Source of the DNA: Pseudomonadota bacterium
GTDB lineage: Bacteria > Pseudomonadota > Gammaproteobacteria > Burkholderiales > Thiobacteraceae
Reading direction: 5' to 3'
Assembly: GCA_021812385.1 (NCBI GenBank)
Contig: JAKANO010000003.1
Coordinates: 124,001 to 188,000 of the forward strand
Length of the DNA stretch: 64,000 nt
The position numbers and the translations under genes are program-made. The number at the start of each line of letters is the position of its first letter. Within the stretch, counting starts at the first letter, position 1. This document shows positions 1 to 9,241 of the stretch, piece after piece. The notes under the pieces were generated by a model, which was given only the letters and a program-made list of their open reading frames with translations, did not search any database and was not told where the DNA came from.

Positions 1-181
1 CAAGGAAATCTGGCTGGAAATCGACGGCGGCGTGAAGACCAACAACATCGCCGAGATCGCCAAGGCCGGCGCGGATACCTTCGTGGCCGGTTCCGCCGTG
101 TTCGGCGCGGCCAAGGATTCCGACCCGCATCGCTACGATACGATCATCGGCGCGTTGCGCGCGGAATTGGCGAAGGCCTGA
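1..181 (+). CDS. rpe: ribulose-phosphate 3-epimerase, C-terminal part
   Basis: The 5' end lies outside the window; the last 59 codons are present and end in TGA. Visible motifs are the IDGGV strand-loop and the AGSAVFG phosphate-binding segment, both typical of the last strands of the ribulose-phosphate epimerase TIM barrel. The family interconverts ribulose 5-phosphate and xylulose 5-phosphate in the pentose-phosphate and Calvin cycles. It sits just upstream of gph, an arrangement common in proteobacteria (rpe-gph-trpE). Confidence 0.93.
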   Translation, partial: KEIWLEIDGGVKTNNIAEIAKAGADTFVAGSAVFGAAKDSDPHRYDTIIGALRAELAKA

Positions 182-187
182 TTTTTC

Positions 188-262
188 ACCGCGAAGGACG
201 CAAAGGTACGCGAAGTAAAGCAGTAACAGAATTCCTTTGCGAACCTTTGCGTCCTTTGCGGT
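188..262. repeat. Inverted repeat of CGCAAAGGA units, empty form
   Basis: Two arms of about 30 bp (188-217 and 233-262) are inverted copies with about four mismatches, separated by 15 bp. Each arm holds three tandem units of roughly 10 bp, consensus CGCAAAGGA. The same arms recur at 4213-4242 and 4632-4661, where they enclose a gene. Here nothing lies between them. It fills most of the rpe-gph spacer and could form a long hairpin in the transcript. Confidence 0.85.
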
Positions 263-283
263 AAATATTTTTTTGAGTTTTTT

Positions 284-970
284 ATGAACATGAGTTTTCC
301 TCTACCGATTAAAGCCGTGGTCATCGACCTCGACGGCACGCTGCTCGACACCGCGCCGGACCTGGCCGACGCGGCCATCGCCATGGCTGCGGAGTTGGGC
401 TTGCCGCCGATTGATTTGGCGACGGTCAAGACCTACATCGGCAACGGCGTGTCGCGCCTGGCAAAGCGCGTGCTGACGCGCGACATGGATGCCGAGCCGG
501 ACGTCGAGCTGTTTAGCCGCGCATTGCCCATCTATGAAAAGCACTACGCCGCACACGTCAGCCGCAAGAGCCAAGTATTCCCCGGCGTGCGCGAAGGCAT
601 TGCGGCCTTGAAGCAAGCCGGCCTGCACGTGGCGTGCATCACCAACAAGGCCGAGAAATTCACCGTGCCGCTGTTGAAAGACACCGGCTTATTCGATTGC
701 TTCGAATTGATTCTGTCCGGCGATACCTTGCCCAAGAAAAAGCCGGATCCCATGCCGCTGCTGCATGCGTGCAAGCATTTTGGAATTGCGCCGAAGGACT
801 TGCTGCTGATCGGCGATTCGCTCAACGATGCGCAAGCGGCGCGCGCTGCGGCTTGCCACGTGTTCGTCGTGCCCTACGGCTACAATCGCGGCCGCGATGT
901 GCGCGAACTGGATGTGGATGCCATCGTGCCGACGCTGCTCGATGCTGCGCAAAAGGTCGTTAAAGGTTGA
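284..970 (+). CDS. gph: phosphoglycolate phosphatase (HAD family)
   Basis: 228 aa, the usual length for Gph. It dephosphorylates 2-phosphoglycolate, using the HAD nucleophile aspartate in the DLDGTLLDT motif near residue 13. The later HAD motifs are also visible: ITNK (motif II), KKKPDP (motif III lysine) and IGDSLND (motif IV acidic residues). The ATG at 284 is preferred; a second Met two codons later is possible. The stop codon overlaps the ATG of a 14-codon ORF in front of trpE. Confidence 0.95.
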   Translation: MNMSFPLPIKAVVIDLDGTLLDTAPDLADAAIAMAAELGLPPIDLATVKTYIGNGVSRLAKRVLTRDMDAEPDVELFSRALPIYEKHYAAHVSRKSQVFPGVREGIAALKQAGLHVACITNKAEKFTVPLLKDTGLFDCFELILSGDTLPKKKPDPMPLLHACKHFGIAPKDLLLIGDSLNDAQAARAAACHVFVVPYGYNRGRDVRELDVDAIVPTLLDAAQKVVKG

Positions 971-1048
971 TGATGAAAAAGGACATGACTCGCGCTCTAC
1001 GATGGCGCCCCTAGTGCAGGCACTAGGGACAGGCCGCTGGTCGGCCTG
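970..1048 (+). promoter_or_regulatory. possible trp leader: 14-codon ORF and two hairpins
   Basis: An ORF at 970-1014 encodes MMKKDMTRALRWRP and its ATG overlaps the gph stop. Its stop codon lies inside a perfect 9-bp inverted repeat (CCCTAGTGC at 1009-1017, GCACTAGGG at 1020-1028). A second stem follows (CAGGCCG 1030-1036, CGGCCTG 1042-1048). Six Ts sit at 1058-1063, nine bases after that stem. The segment 1017-1021 could instead pair with 1044-1048. This resembles an attenuator layout, but only one Trp codon is present and the T run is not adjacent to the stem, so the role is inferred. Confidence 0.35.
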
Positions 1049-1075
1049 GAGTGAACCTTTTTTCGGAAGAAAACC

Positions 1076-2560
1076 ATGACTGAACAAGAATTTCATCAGC
1101 TAGCGCTTGCTGGCTACAACCGCATCCCCGTCACCTTGGAGATGCCGGCTGATCTTGATACACCCTTGTCGGTGTATCTCAAGCTCGCCAATCAGCCTTT
1201 TTCCTATTTGCTCGAATCGGTGCAGGGCGGCGAACGTTTCGGGCGCTACTCCTTCATCGGCTTGCCGGCGCAAACGCGCTTGACCGTGCGTGGCCATCAG
1301 GTGACGGTGGAAACTGGCGAGCGCATTGTCGAGTCGATCGAAACCGATGATCCGCTGGCCTTCGTGCAGCACTTCGGCGAGCGTTATCGTGCCGCGACCT
1401 TGCCGGGTTTGCCGCGTTTCGGCGGCGGCCTGGTCGGTTATTTTGGCTACGACACGGTGCGCTACATCGAGAAAAAACTCGCCGCCACGCACCAGCCGGA
1501 TGTACCCGATGTAATAAACGCGCCGGATATTTTGCTGTTGCTGTCGGAAGAGCTGGCGGTGGTGGACAACGTGTTCGGCAAGCTGTATCTGATCGTGTAT
1601 GCCGACCCCGCCCTGCCGAATGCTTATTCCATGGCGCAGCAGCGGCTCAAGGAATTGCAGCGCCAATTGCGCGCCCCGGTGCCCGTGCCCGACACCGTGC
1701 CGCTGCCGGCGCAAGCCGCGCAATCCGAGTTTGGCGAAGAAGCATTTAAAGCTGCGGTGGCGCAAGCCAAGCGCTACATCCTCGACGGCGACATCATGCA
1801 AGTGGTGCTATCGCAGCGCATGCGCCAGCCTTTCGCCGCGCATCCGCTTACCCTGTATCGCGCCTTGCGCAGCCTGAATCCCTCGCCGTATATGTTCTAT
1901 TGCGACTTCGGCGCCTTCCATGTGGTGGGCGCTTCGCCGGAAATTCTGGTGCGACTGGAAAACAATGTCGTCACCGTGCGCCCCATCGCCGGCACCCGGC
2001 CGCGCGGCCAGACGCCGGAAGCCGATCGCGCCTTGGCGGATGAATTATTGGCCGACCCCAAGGAGCGCGCCGAGCATCTGATGCTGATGGACCTGGGGCG
2101 CAACGACGTCGGCCGCGTGGCGCAGACCGGCAGCGTGCGCGTCACCGAAAACATGCTGATTGAGCGTTACTCGCATGTGATGCACATCGTCTCCAACGTC
2201 GATGGCACGCTCAAGGACGGCCTGAACGCGATGGACGTATTGCGCGCCACCTTCCCCGCCGGCACCGTATCCGGCGCGCCGAAAGTGCGGGCGATGGAAA
2301 TCATCGACGAACTGGAGCCGACCAAGCGCGGCATCTACGCCGGCGCCGTCGGTTATTTGGGATTTAACGGCGACATGGACCTGGCCATCGCCATCCGCAC
2401 CGCCGTGGTGAAAGACGGCACGCTATACGTGCAAGCCGGCGCCGGCATCGTCGCCGACTCCGTGCCCGAAGCCGAATGGACCGAAACCCGCAACAAGGCG
2501 CGCGCCGTATTGCGCGCGGCGGAATTGGCCTTGAGCGGCCTCGATGTGCGACATGAATGA
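1076..2560 (+). CDS. trpE: anthranilate synthase component I
   Basis: 494 aa, full length for TrpE. It makes anthranilate from chorismate using ammonia delivered by TrpG, the first committed step of tryptophan synthesis. The N-terminal LLES motif (residues 45-48) is the element that binds feedback tryptophan in this family. The chorismate-binding half carries [21 protein letters not shown] and [12 protein letters not shown]. It leads the cluster trpE-trpG-trpD-(GxxExxY)-trpC; trpG begins 9 bp downstream. Confidence 0.97.
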   Translation: MTEQEFHQLALAGYNRIPVTLEMPADLDTPLSVYLKLANQPFSYLLESVQGGERFGRYSFIGLPAQTRLTVRGHQVTVETGERIVESIETDDPLAFVQHFGERYRAATLPGLPRFGGGLVGYFGYDTVRYIEKKLAATHQPDVPDVINAPDILLLLSEELAVVDNVFGKLYLIVYADPALPNAYSMAQQRLKELQRQLRAPVPVPDTVPLPAQAAQSEFGEEAFKAAVAQAKRYILDGDIMQVVLSQRMRQPFAAHPLTLYRALRSLNPSPYMFYCDFGAFHVVGASPEILVRLENNVVTVRPIAGTRPRGQTPEADRALADELLADPKERAEHLMLMDLGRNDVGRVAQTGSVRVTENMLIERYSHVMHIVSNVDGTLKDGLNAMDVLRATFPAGTVSGAPKVRAMEIIDELEPTKRGIYAGAVGYLGFNGDMDLAIAIRTAVVKDGTLYVQAGAGIVADSVPEAEWTETRNKARAVLRAAELALSGLDVRHE

Positions 2561-2569
2561 GGTGATGCC

Positions 2570-3183
2570 ATGTTACTCATGATCGACAATTACGATTCCT
2601 TCACCTACAACCTGGTGCAGTATTTTGGCGAGCTGGGCCAGGAAGTGCAGGTGTATCGCAACGACGAAATCAGCATCGAGCAAATCGCCGCGCTCAAGCC
2701 CGCGCATCTAGTGATCTCGCCCGGCCCGTGCACGCCGAACGAGGCGGGCGTGTCCGTGGCCGCGATCAAGCAATTTGCCGGGCAGATCCCGATTTTGGGC
2801 GTGTGCCTGGGGCACCAGAGCATCGGCCAGGCCTTCGGCGGCAAGATCGTGCACGCCAAGCAACTGATGCACGGCAAGACCTCGGAGATCCATCATAAAA
2901 ATATCGGCGTGTTCGCCGGCTTGCCGGACCCGTTTACCGCAACGCGTTACCACTCGCTGGTGATCGAGCGCGAGAGCTTGCCGGAGTGCCTGGAAATCAC
3001 CGCCTGGACCGACGATGGCGAGATCATGGGCGTGCGCCACAAGACCCTGGCGGTGGAGGGCGTGCAGTTTCATCCGGAGTCGATCCTGACCGAGCATGGG
3101 CATGCGATGTTGGAGAATTTTTTGCGCACCCCCTCTCTCCAGCCCTCTCCCATCAAGGGAGAGGGAGCGACGAGGAGTAGACC

Positions 3184-3187
<4 letters not shown>
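2570..3187 (+). CDS. trpG: anthranilate synthase component II, glutamine amidotransferase
   Basis: 205 aa class I glutamine amidotransferase. The nucleophile is Cys79 in GVCLGHQ, and the His-Glu pair is in VQFHPES. It supplies ammonia to TrpE. The conserved fold ends near HAMLENFLR. The last 18 or so residues (rich in Pro, Ser and Gly) are translated from a GGGAGAGGG-type palindromic repeat at 3143-3165, so the tail is unlikely to be ancestral. The stop overlaps the trpD start (ATGA), suggesting translational coupling. Confidence 0.96.
3143..3165. repeat. GGGAGAGGG-type palindrome inside the trpG 3' end
   Basis: CCCTCTCCC (3143-3151), loop ATCAA, GGGAGAGGG (3157-3165): a perfect 9-bp stem. 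It is translated as part of the TrpG tail. Repeats of this kind occur between genes in many proteobacteria (recalled, not searched). Confidence 0.8.
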
Positions 3188-4212
<1,025 letters not shown>

Positions 4213-4661
4213 ACCGCAAAGGACGCGAAGGTGCGCGAAGGAAACTCAAATCACGAAGAGATTGGTAAGCTTATCCTTGATTCTGCGATGAAAGTTCATT
4301 CTGCCTTGGGGTGTGGTTTGCTTGAAAGCGCCTATGAAGCATGTTTGGCCCATGAGTTGGTCAAGCGAGGGGTTGCCGTGGAGCGGCAGGTTGCGTTACC
4401 GGTAATCTATGATGGATTCACTATTGATGCGGGTTATCGTGTGGATATATTGGTAGAGAAGATAGTAATGGTCGAATTGAAAGCAGTTGAAAGAATATTG
4501 AATGTGCACCAAGCACAGATAATGAGTTATTTAAAGTTGAGTGGCTGCAAGTTGGGCTATCTATTGAATTTTAATGTTACCCATCTCAAAGATGGTATCA
4601 AACGTGTGGTCAATGGTTTATAAGATGGTTTTCCTTTGCGTTCCTTTGCGTCCTTTGCGGT
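4213..4661. mobile_element. inverted-repeat element carrying a GxxExxY gene
   Basis: The left arm (4213-4242) and right arm (4632-4661) are inverted copies of a 30-bp sequence made of three CGCAAAGGA-like units, matching at about 26 of 30 positions. They match the arms at 188-262. Between them lies only the GxxExxY gene, whose GTG start and first codons are in the left arm. The unit separates trpD from trpC. No transposase is present, so mobility is inferred from structure and from the empty copy. Confidence 0.6.
4231..4623 (+). CDS. GxxExxY family protein
   Basis: 130 aa. The family signature GLLESAYE lies near residues 28-35, followed by DAGYRVDILVE and MVELKAVE. The latter two look like the Asp and Glu-x-Lys elements of a PD-(D/E)XK nuclease-like fold. 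Function is unknown; such proteins are small, widely scattered and often single-gene insertions. The only start that keeps the N-terminus is GTG at 4231, inside the flanking repeat; the next is the ATG at 4288. The gene is more AT-rich than its trp neighbours, which suggests acquisition. Confidence 0.85.
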   Translation: MREGNSNHEEIGKLILDSAMKVHSALGCGLLESAYEACLAHELVKRGVAVERQVALPVIYDGFTIDAGYRVDILVEKIVMVELKAVERILNVHQAQIMSYLKLSGCKLGYLLNFNVTHLKDGIKRVVNGL

Positions 4662-4672
4662 AAAGGCTTTGT

Positions 4673-5467
4673 ATGTCCGACATCCTCAATAAAATTCTCG
4701 CCGTCAAAGAAGCCGAAATCGCCGCAGCCAAAAAGGTCGAGCCCTTCGAAGCCATGCGCGCCGCCGCAGAGTTCGCGCCGCCGCCGCGCGATTTCGTGGG
4801 CGCGCTGCAAGCCAAAATCGCCGCCGGCCAAGCAGCCGTGATCGCCGAAATCAAAAAAGCCAGCCCTAGCAAGGGCGTGCTGCGTGCCGATTTTCGTCCC
4901 GATGAAATCGCGGCGAGTTATGCGCAGCATGGCGCCGCGTGTTTATCGGTGCTAACGGATAAAGATTTTTTTCAGGGCAGCCCCGACTATTTGCGCGCCG
5001 CCCGAGACGCATGCGATTTGCCGGTGCTGCGCAAAGACTTCATGATCGACGCTTATCAGGTCTATGAAGCGCGCGCCATGGGCGCGGATTGCATTTTGCT
5101 GATCGTATCCGCGCTGAGCCTCGCGCAAATGCAAGAACTCGAAGCGCTTGCCCTGAGCCTCGGCATGGCGGTGCTGGTTGAGTCGCACGACGGCACGGAG
5201 CTCGATGCCGCCTTGCAGCTTAAAACGCCGTTGATCGGCATCAATAACCGCAACCTGCGCACGTTCGAAACCAAGCTCGACACCACGCTCGACTTGTTTC
5301 CGCGCATTCCCGGTGAGCGGATGGTGATTACCGAAAGCGGCATCCTCACCCCCGAGGACGTAAGCCGCATGCGCCAAAACAAAGTCCATGCATTTTTGGT
5401 GGGAGAGGCGTTCATGCGCGCAGCCGATCCGGGTGCGGAGCTAGCCAGATTGTTCGGCCTTGTTTAA
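4673..5467 (+). CDS. trpC: indole-3-glycerol-phosphate synthase
   Basis: 264 aa, monofunctional TrpC of normal length. It closes the ring of carboxyphenylamino-deoxyribulose phosphate to indole-3-glycerol phosphate. Visible family motifs: [33 protein letters not shown] and ITESGI. The ATG at 4673 is 12 bp after the right arm of the GxxExxY element, so the ribosome-binding region sits next to the repeat. If trpC is read from the trpE promoter, transcription must pass through the element. Confidence 0.97.
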   Translation: MSDILNKILAVKEAEIAAAKKVEPFEAMRAAAEFAPPPRDFVGALQAKIAAGQAAVIAEIKKASPSKGVLRADFRPDEIAASYAQHGAACLSVLTDKDFFQGSPDYLRAARDACDLPVLRKDFMIDAYQVYEARAMGADCILLIVSALSLAQMQELEALALSLGMAVLVESHDGTELDAALQLKTPLIGINNRNLRTFETKLDTTLDLFPRIPGERMVITESGILTPEDVSRMRQNKVHAFLVGEAFMRAADPGAELARLFGLV

Positions 5468-5500
5468 GGATTGATGTACGAGGGAAGCAAACGGGCGGGC

Positions 5501-5791
5501 TTAGTAGCCGGCTTCTTTCTGGTGGCGCACAGACAACACAGTGATTACTTCGGCATCAAGCCGGTACAGGGCGACGTAGCCACTATCGCCAAAGTCGATG
5601 AGTAATTCACGATAGGGAATGTCCATCTCTTCGGCTGGGCGGCCAATCTGCGGATATTGCTCAAGCGATTGCATTGCCGCAATGATGGTGGCTGCGGCGC
5701 GCTTAGCTACGGCTGGATTTTTGGGGCGCAAGAATTCCTGTAGGCGCTTCAGGTCTTGCAGTGCGGCGGGCGCAAATATTACTCGTGGCAT
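5501..5791 (-). CDS. ParE/RelE-superfamily toxin
   Basis: 96 aa, typical of the superfamily. The opening (VIFAPAALQDLKRLQEFL) and the later RELLIDFG and VITVLSVRHQKE segments match the ParE/RelE fold of antiparallel strands with two N-terminal helices. Members poison gyrase (ParE) or cleave mRNA on the ribosome (RelE); the target cannot be decided here. It overlaps the upstream antitoxin gene by 13 bp, so the two are co-translated, antitoxin first. Confidence 0.85.
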   Translation of the reverse strand: MPRVIFAPAALQDLKRLQEFLRPKNPAVAKRAAATIIAAMQSLEQYPQIGRPAEEMDIPYRELLIDFGDSGYVALYRLDAEVITVLSVRHQKEAGY

Positions 5792-6069
5792 GCGGGCGCG
5801 TCATTCTCGTTGTCTTCGCCCCATGTTTTCATCCAAGTAATCACCTCATCCCCGGTGACGTGCAGGCCGGTTTCCTTGTACTCGTTCCATGCATCGATAG
5901 CAGCTTGCCGGAAGGCCTGGCGTTTTTCCTCGCGGTCAATGTACTGTTTGACGGCCTCAAGCACCAACCAATGCGGTGTGCGGTGACGCGCTTCAGCCAG
6001 GCGATTCACCCGTTCTTTCGTTTCAAGGTCAAACTTGATCGTCGTTGGGCGCACTGCATTTGTGGTCAT
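5779..6069 (-). CDS. ribbon-helix-helix antitoxin (CopG/ParD-like)
   Basis: 96 aa. The N-terminal strand TTIKFDLETKERVNRLA followed by a helix has the look of a ribbon-helix-helix DNA-binding domain. The C-terminal half (WNEYKETGLHVTGDEVITW) resembles the toxin-binding tail of ParD-like antitoxins. It is expected to neutralise the downstream toxin and repress the pair. A palindrome overlapping a TATAAT box lies 25 bp upstream of its start. Confidence 0.83.
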   Translation of the reverse strand: MTTNAVRPTTIKFDLETKERVNRLAEARHRTPHWLVLEAVKQYIDREEKRQAFRQAAIDAWNEYKETGLHVTGDEVITWMKTWGEDNENDAPACHE

Positions 6070-6093
6070 GCTTGATTCCCCGAAGAGGGTTAC

Positions 6094-6135
6094 TAGGTAT
6101 TACCTATTATAAAATAGACTTCAAGGGAATAGCAA
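6094..6135 (-). promoter_or_regulatory. promoter and operator of the toxin-antitoxin pair
   Basis: On the minus strand, TTGCTA (6130-6135) and TATAAT (6106-6111) are separated by 18 bp. TAGGTA-T-TACCTA at 6094-6106 is a perfect palindrome touching the -10 box, between the promoter and the antitoxin ATG. This is where a ribbon-helix-helix repressor would be expected to bind. Confidence 0.55.
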
Positions 6136-6392
6136 TCTATCGCAAGAAATCAATTCCAGAAGCTTCTGGCCATAGTAAATATTCAAAGTAGCTCGATATA
6201 TACCAAACATCGCCGTCTTCATGTTGCAAAAACACAACACCAATCCCGATCTTGTTGCAAAAAATCCATAAATTCCTTGTCACCACACTTGCTCGGCGGT
6301 GAAAATAGTCACAACTTCTCTACAGAGAGGTGCATTGTAGATGGCGGCCGGATTATTGGTCGGCACACGTTAAACTCAAACAGGAGAGATAC
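6136..6392. promoter_or_regulatory. porin upstream region with an 11-bp direct repeat
   Basis: No gene was found in this AT-rich spacer between the divergent antitoxin and porin genes. TGTTGCAAAAA occurs twice, at 6222-6232 and 6253-6263, 31 bp apart, or about three helical turns. A weak TTGTCA at 6277-6282 could be a -35 element. The repeats are candidate activator or repressor sites for the porin; nothing identifies the protein. Confidence 0.4.
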
Positions 6393-7598
6393 ATGAATAA
6401 GAAATTAATCGCACTGGCCATCGCTGGCGCGTTTTGCGCCCCGCTGGTTGCATCCGCTGACAATTCCAGCGTCACGATTTACGGCGAATTCGCCGGTTCC
6501 TTGGACAATGTCGATGGCGGTTCTGCTGCAGCTTCTGGCGGCACTCCAGCGAGCTCCGAAAGCCGTGGTCGCGTTTCCAGCAACAACTCTTTCCTCGGCT
6601 TTAAAGGCTCGGAAGACTTGGGCAACGGTTTGTCCGCGATTTGGGCATATGAGCAATCCATCGCAATCGACAAGCAGAACATCAACAACAACGCCAACGA
6701 CACCAATGCCGACGTTACCAGCAACCAAAGCCGTCGCAATACGTTTGTCGGCTTGTCCAGCAAGACCATGGGTGCTCTGACGGTGGGTGTTCAGGAAAGC
6801 CCAACCAAAACCTCTACCGGCCCATTGGATGTCTTCGGCCAGCACACCTTGGCTGATTATCGTTCCTTAATCGGCGCTGTCGGCGGCTCCGTACGCGCAC
6901 AAAATTCCCTGCTGTACACCAGCCCAACCCTGAGCGGATTCACCGGCAAATTGATGTGGGCTGCGCAGAATGAAGCCGGCAATGCTACCAATACTACGAA
7001 TCCTACGAACCCCTCTTTCTGGTCAGGTTCCGTTGCGTATAACAATGGCCCGATTTATGGCGTGTTGGCGTATGAGCGCAATAAGGGTCTTTCCACTACG
7101 GCGACTGCTCCGTTTGCGGGGAATATTACTACTTTCGCCACAACCAGCACCAACTCAGATGTCCTGAAAACCACCCGTCTCGGCTTTGGCTACAAGTTTG
7201 GCGCAGCCAAGATAGGTGTCGGCTACGAGCGCACCAAGCTGGATGGTATTTCTTCCTTCACCGTGGGCGGTGCCGCAACGGCCGCTGGCGATACCAAACG
7301 CAATGCATGGTATGTGTCCGGTCAATACGACATCGGCAACAACGCGATCAAAGCGGCCTACACGCATGCCGGCTCTTACTCGCACACGACACAAACCGGC
7401 GCTAAACAAATCAGCATTGGCGCAAGCCATAGCTTCTCGAAGCGCACTGAGATGTTTGCGCTGTATACCCGTGTGTCGAACAACGACAACAATAGCTACG
7501 CTCTCGGCGGCGGCGCCACCGGTGTTGCTGCTGTTACCCCGGCAAAGAATGGCGAGAACCCAAGAGGCTTCTCCGTGGGTATGGTGCACAAGTTCTAA
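6393..7598 (+). CDS. outer-membrane porin (Gram-negative porin family)
   Basis: 401 aa from the ATG at 6393, preceded by an AGGAGAG ribosome site; the longer frame upstream is not needed. A signal peptide (Lys-rich start, hydrophobic core, cleavage after VASA near residue 21) is followed by SVTIYGEF, a typical first porin strand. The rest has alternating polar and hydrophobic residues and ends in Phe (VGMVHKF), the outer-membrane targeting signal. General diffusion of small solutes is expected; selectivity cannot be read. Confidence 0.93.
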   Translation: MNKKLIALAIAGAFCAPLVASADNSSVTIYGEFAGSLDNVDGGSAAASGGTPASSESRGRVSSNNSFLGFKGSEDLGNGLSAIWAYEQSIAIDKQNINNNANDTNADVTSNQSRRNTFVGLSSKTMGALTVGVQESPTKTSTGPLDVFGQHTLADYRSLIGAVGGSVRAQNSLLYTSPTLSGFTGKLMWAAQNEAGNATNTTNPTNPSFWSGSVAYNNGPIYGVLAYERNKGLSTTATAPFAGNITTFATTSTNSDVLKTTRLGFGYKFGAAKIGVGYERTKLDGISSFTVGGAATAAGDTKRNAWYVSGQYDIGNNAIKAAYTHAGSYSHTTQTGAKQISIGASHSFSKRTEMFALYTRVSNNDNNSYALGGGATGVAAVTPAKNGENPRGFSVGMVHKF

Positions 7599-7630
7599 TT
7601 TAGCTTTAAGCTGAATTGGCTGTGCTAAAA

Positions 7631-7657
7631 CGGGCGCCTTCGGGCGCCCGTTTTTTT
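7631..7657 (+). terminator. rho-independent terminator of the porin gene
   Basis: CGGGCGCC (7631-7638), loop TTCG, GGCGCCCG (7643-7650), then seven Ts. It starts 32 bp after the porin stop codon. Confidence 0.92.
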
Positions 7658-7705
7658 ATATTAAACAGCAGGCTGTAGCTCGAAGAGCTGTGATGATGGG
7701 GAGAC

Positions 7706-8335
7706 ATGATGTTTAGTCTCGATAAACTGATTATTGAATTCGATAAAGGGCTACGCACCTTGTTTGCGCCTGCCGCTTCCGTGCGCCCCTTGCCGGGCAA
7801 GCAATTGGACGAGGCGCAATTGAGCGAAGCTGAAAAGAAATTGGCCGCTGCGCTAATGCGCGTTAACCACAGCGGCGAGATATGCGCGCAAGCTTTGTAT
7901 CAAGGGCAAGCGCTGACGGCGCGCAACCCGGCGGCCAAGGCCGCGCTAGAGCAGGCGGCGCAGGAAGAAACCGAGCACCTGAACTGGTGCGAGACGCGGA
8001 TTCGCGAGCTTGGTTCGCATACCAGTTACTTCAATCCCTTGTGGTACACCGGCTCACTCGCCATCGGCGCCTTGGCCGGGGCGTTGGGCGATAAATGGAA
8101 TTTAGGTTTTTTGGCGGAGACCGAGCATCAAGTGGAGCGGCATCTCGCCGGCCACCTGGAGCGCTTGCCCGCGGCCGATGTGAAGAGCCGCGCCATTGTC
8201 GAGCAGATGAAAACCGATGAAGCGCGCCACGCCAGCACGGCGCGGGAGCATGGCGGCGCTGCCTTGCCGATGCCGGTTAAGCAAGGCATGCAACTGACAT
8301 CGAAGCTGATGACGCAAGCGGCGTACTGGGTGTAA
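7706..8335 (+). CDS. coq7: 2-polyprenyl-3-methyl-6-methoxy-1,4-benzoquinone monooxygenase
   Basis: 209 aa, a di-iron hydroxylase of the Coq7 family that performs a late ring hydroxylation in ubiquinone synthesis. Iron ligands are visible as [25 protein letters not shown] and KTDEARHA, the repeated Glu and ExxH pattern of the family. Beta- and gammaproteobacteria use Coq7 or UbiF for this step. It is followed 3 bp later by a small gene of unknown function, probably co-transcribed. Confidence 0.95.
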   Translation: MMFSLDKLIIEFDKGLRTLFAPAASVRPLPGKQLDEAQLSEAEKKLAAALMRVNHSGEICAQALYQGQALTARNPAAKAALEQAAQEETEHLNWCETRIRELGSHTSYFNPLWYTGSLAIGALAGALGDKWNLGFLAETEHQVERHLAGHLERLPAADVKSRAIVEQMKTDEARHASTAREHGGAALPMPVKQGMQLTSKLMTQAAYWV

Positions 8336-8338
8336 GGC

Positions 8339-8650
8339 ATGAAAACGTTTGCCGAGAACTTGAGCGGGTTGCCAATGTTGGACGCGTTGGCCGTCTTGCA
8401 ATTGCAAGATGCCAGCGGCGCGACCCGGGCTACGATCGAAAATAAACCGGGATCGCAGGGCTCGTTTCGCGTGTATCACTTTGTCGCCAACAAGTGGGGT
8501 GGACTAGGCCAAGAGGCCGCGCGCGAAGCCTTGGATCTTTTCGCTGAGCATACGCAAGATGCAAAACAGCATCCGGGCAAGCATCCGAATATCGACCGCT
8601 TGTTTGAGATCGTAGAAAAGAATTTGCATTACTCAGTCAAGGCGAATTGA
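8339..8650 (+). CDS. small conserved protein, probably DUF2322
   Basis: 103 aa. Features seen are an N-terminal helix (FAENLSGLPMLDALAVL), a central GSQGSFRVYHF strand, and the segment HPGKHPNIDRLFEIVE. This pattern fits the DUF2322 family as I remember it; I could not verify it. It is soluble, with no signal peptide or membrane segment. It lies 3 bp after coq7 and converges on the OsmC gene. No function is known. Confidence 0.7.
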   Translation: MKTFAENLSGLPMLDALAVLQLQDASGATRATIENKPGSQGSFRVYHFVANKWGGLGQEAAREALDLFAEHTQDAKQHPGKHPNIDRLFEIVEKNLHYSVKAN

Positions 8651-8659
8651 GCTATAGCT

Positions 8660-9076
8660 TTATTCCGCCACAATCTCAAAGTCATGCGTGATCGCGGCCG
8701 TCTTGCCGAGCATGATCGATGCCGAGCAATATTTTTCCGCCGAAAGATCGATCGCGCGCGCCACGCTTTCGGGCTTTAAGTCTTTCCCGGTGACGATGAA
8801 GTGGATGTGGATTTTGGTGAATACTTTAGGATCGGTTGCCGCGCGCTCTGCATCGATTTCAGCCACGCAATCACTGATCTGTTGGCGCTGTTTTTTGAGG
8901 ATGGCCACCACATCGTAGGCGGTACAGCCGCCGGTCCCTAGGAGCACTAGCTCCATTGGACGCGGCCCCAGATTGCGACCGCCGCCGTCCGGCGGGCCAT
9001 CCATCAACACGGCATGGCCGCTTTCCGATTCGCCCAAGAAGCTGGCGTTCTCGACCCACTTGATGCGTGCTTTCAT
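8660..9076 (-). CDS. OsmC family protein
   Basis: 138 aa from the ATG at 9076, which has GGGAA about eight bases upstream; a TTG two codons earlier is less likely. The two redox cysteines of the family are present (GTGGCTAYDV and EKYCSAS), as is the GGRNLGPRPMELVL loop. OsmC/Ohr proteins reduce organic hydroperoxides. This member is closer to the general OsmC/YhfA-type branch than to Ohr (my judgement from the motifs). It stands alone, convergent with the preceding gene. Confidence 0.9.
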   Translation of the reverse strand: MKARIKWVENASFLGESESGHAVLMDGPPDGGGRNLGPRPMELVLLGTGGCTAYDVVAILKKQRQQISDCVAEIDAERAATDPKVFTKIHIHFIVTGKDLKPESVARAIDLSAEKYCSASIMLGKTAAITHDFEIVAE

Positions 9077-9241
9077 TGGCAATTCCCAGTTTATTCAGTG
9101 GGCAAGATTTTAACATAGCGGTTTTTGTGTTCATGGAACTTCGCAAAACAATGCGCCTGCGGTATCAGGGGCTGGAAATTCAGAAATGTGAGCCCATGTA
9201 ATGAAGCATTACATTTTGATGCCGCATCCTGGAGCCTAATC

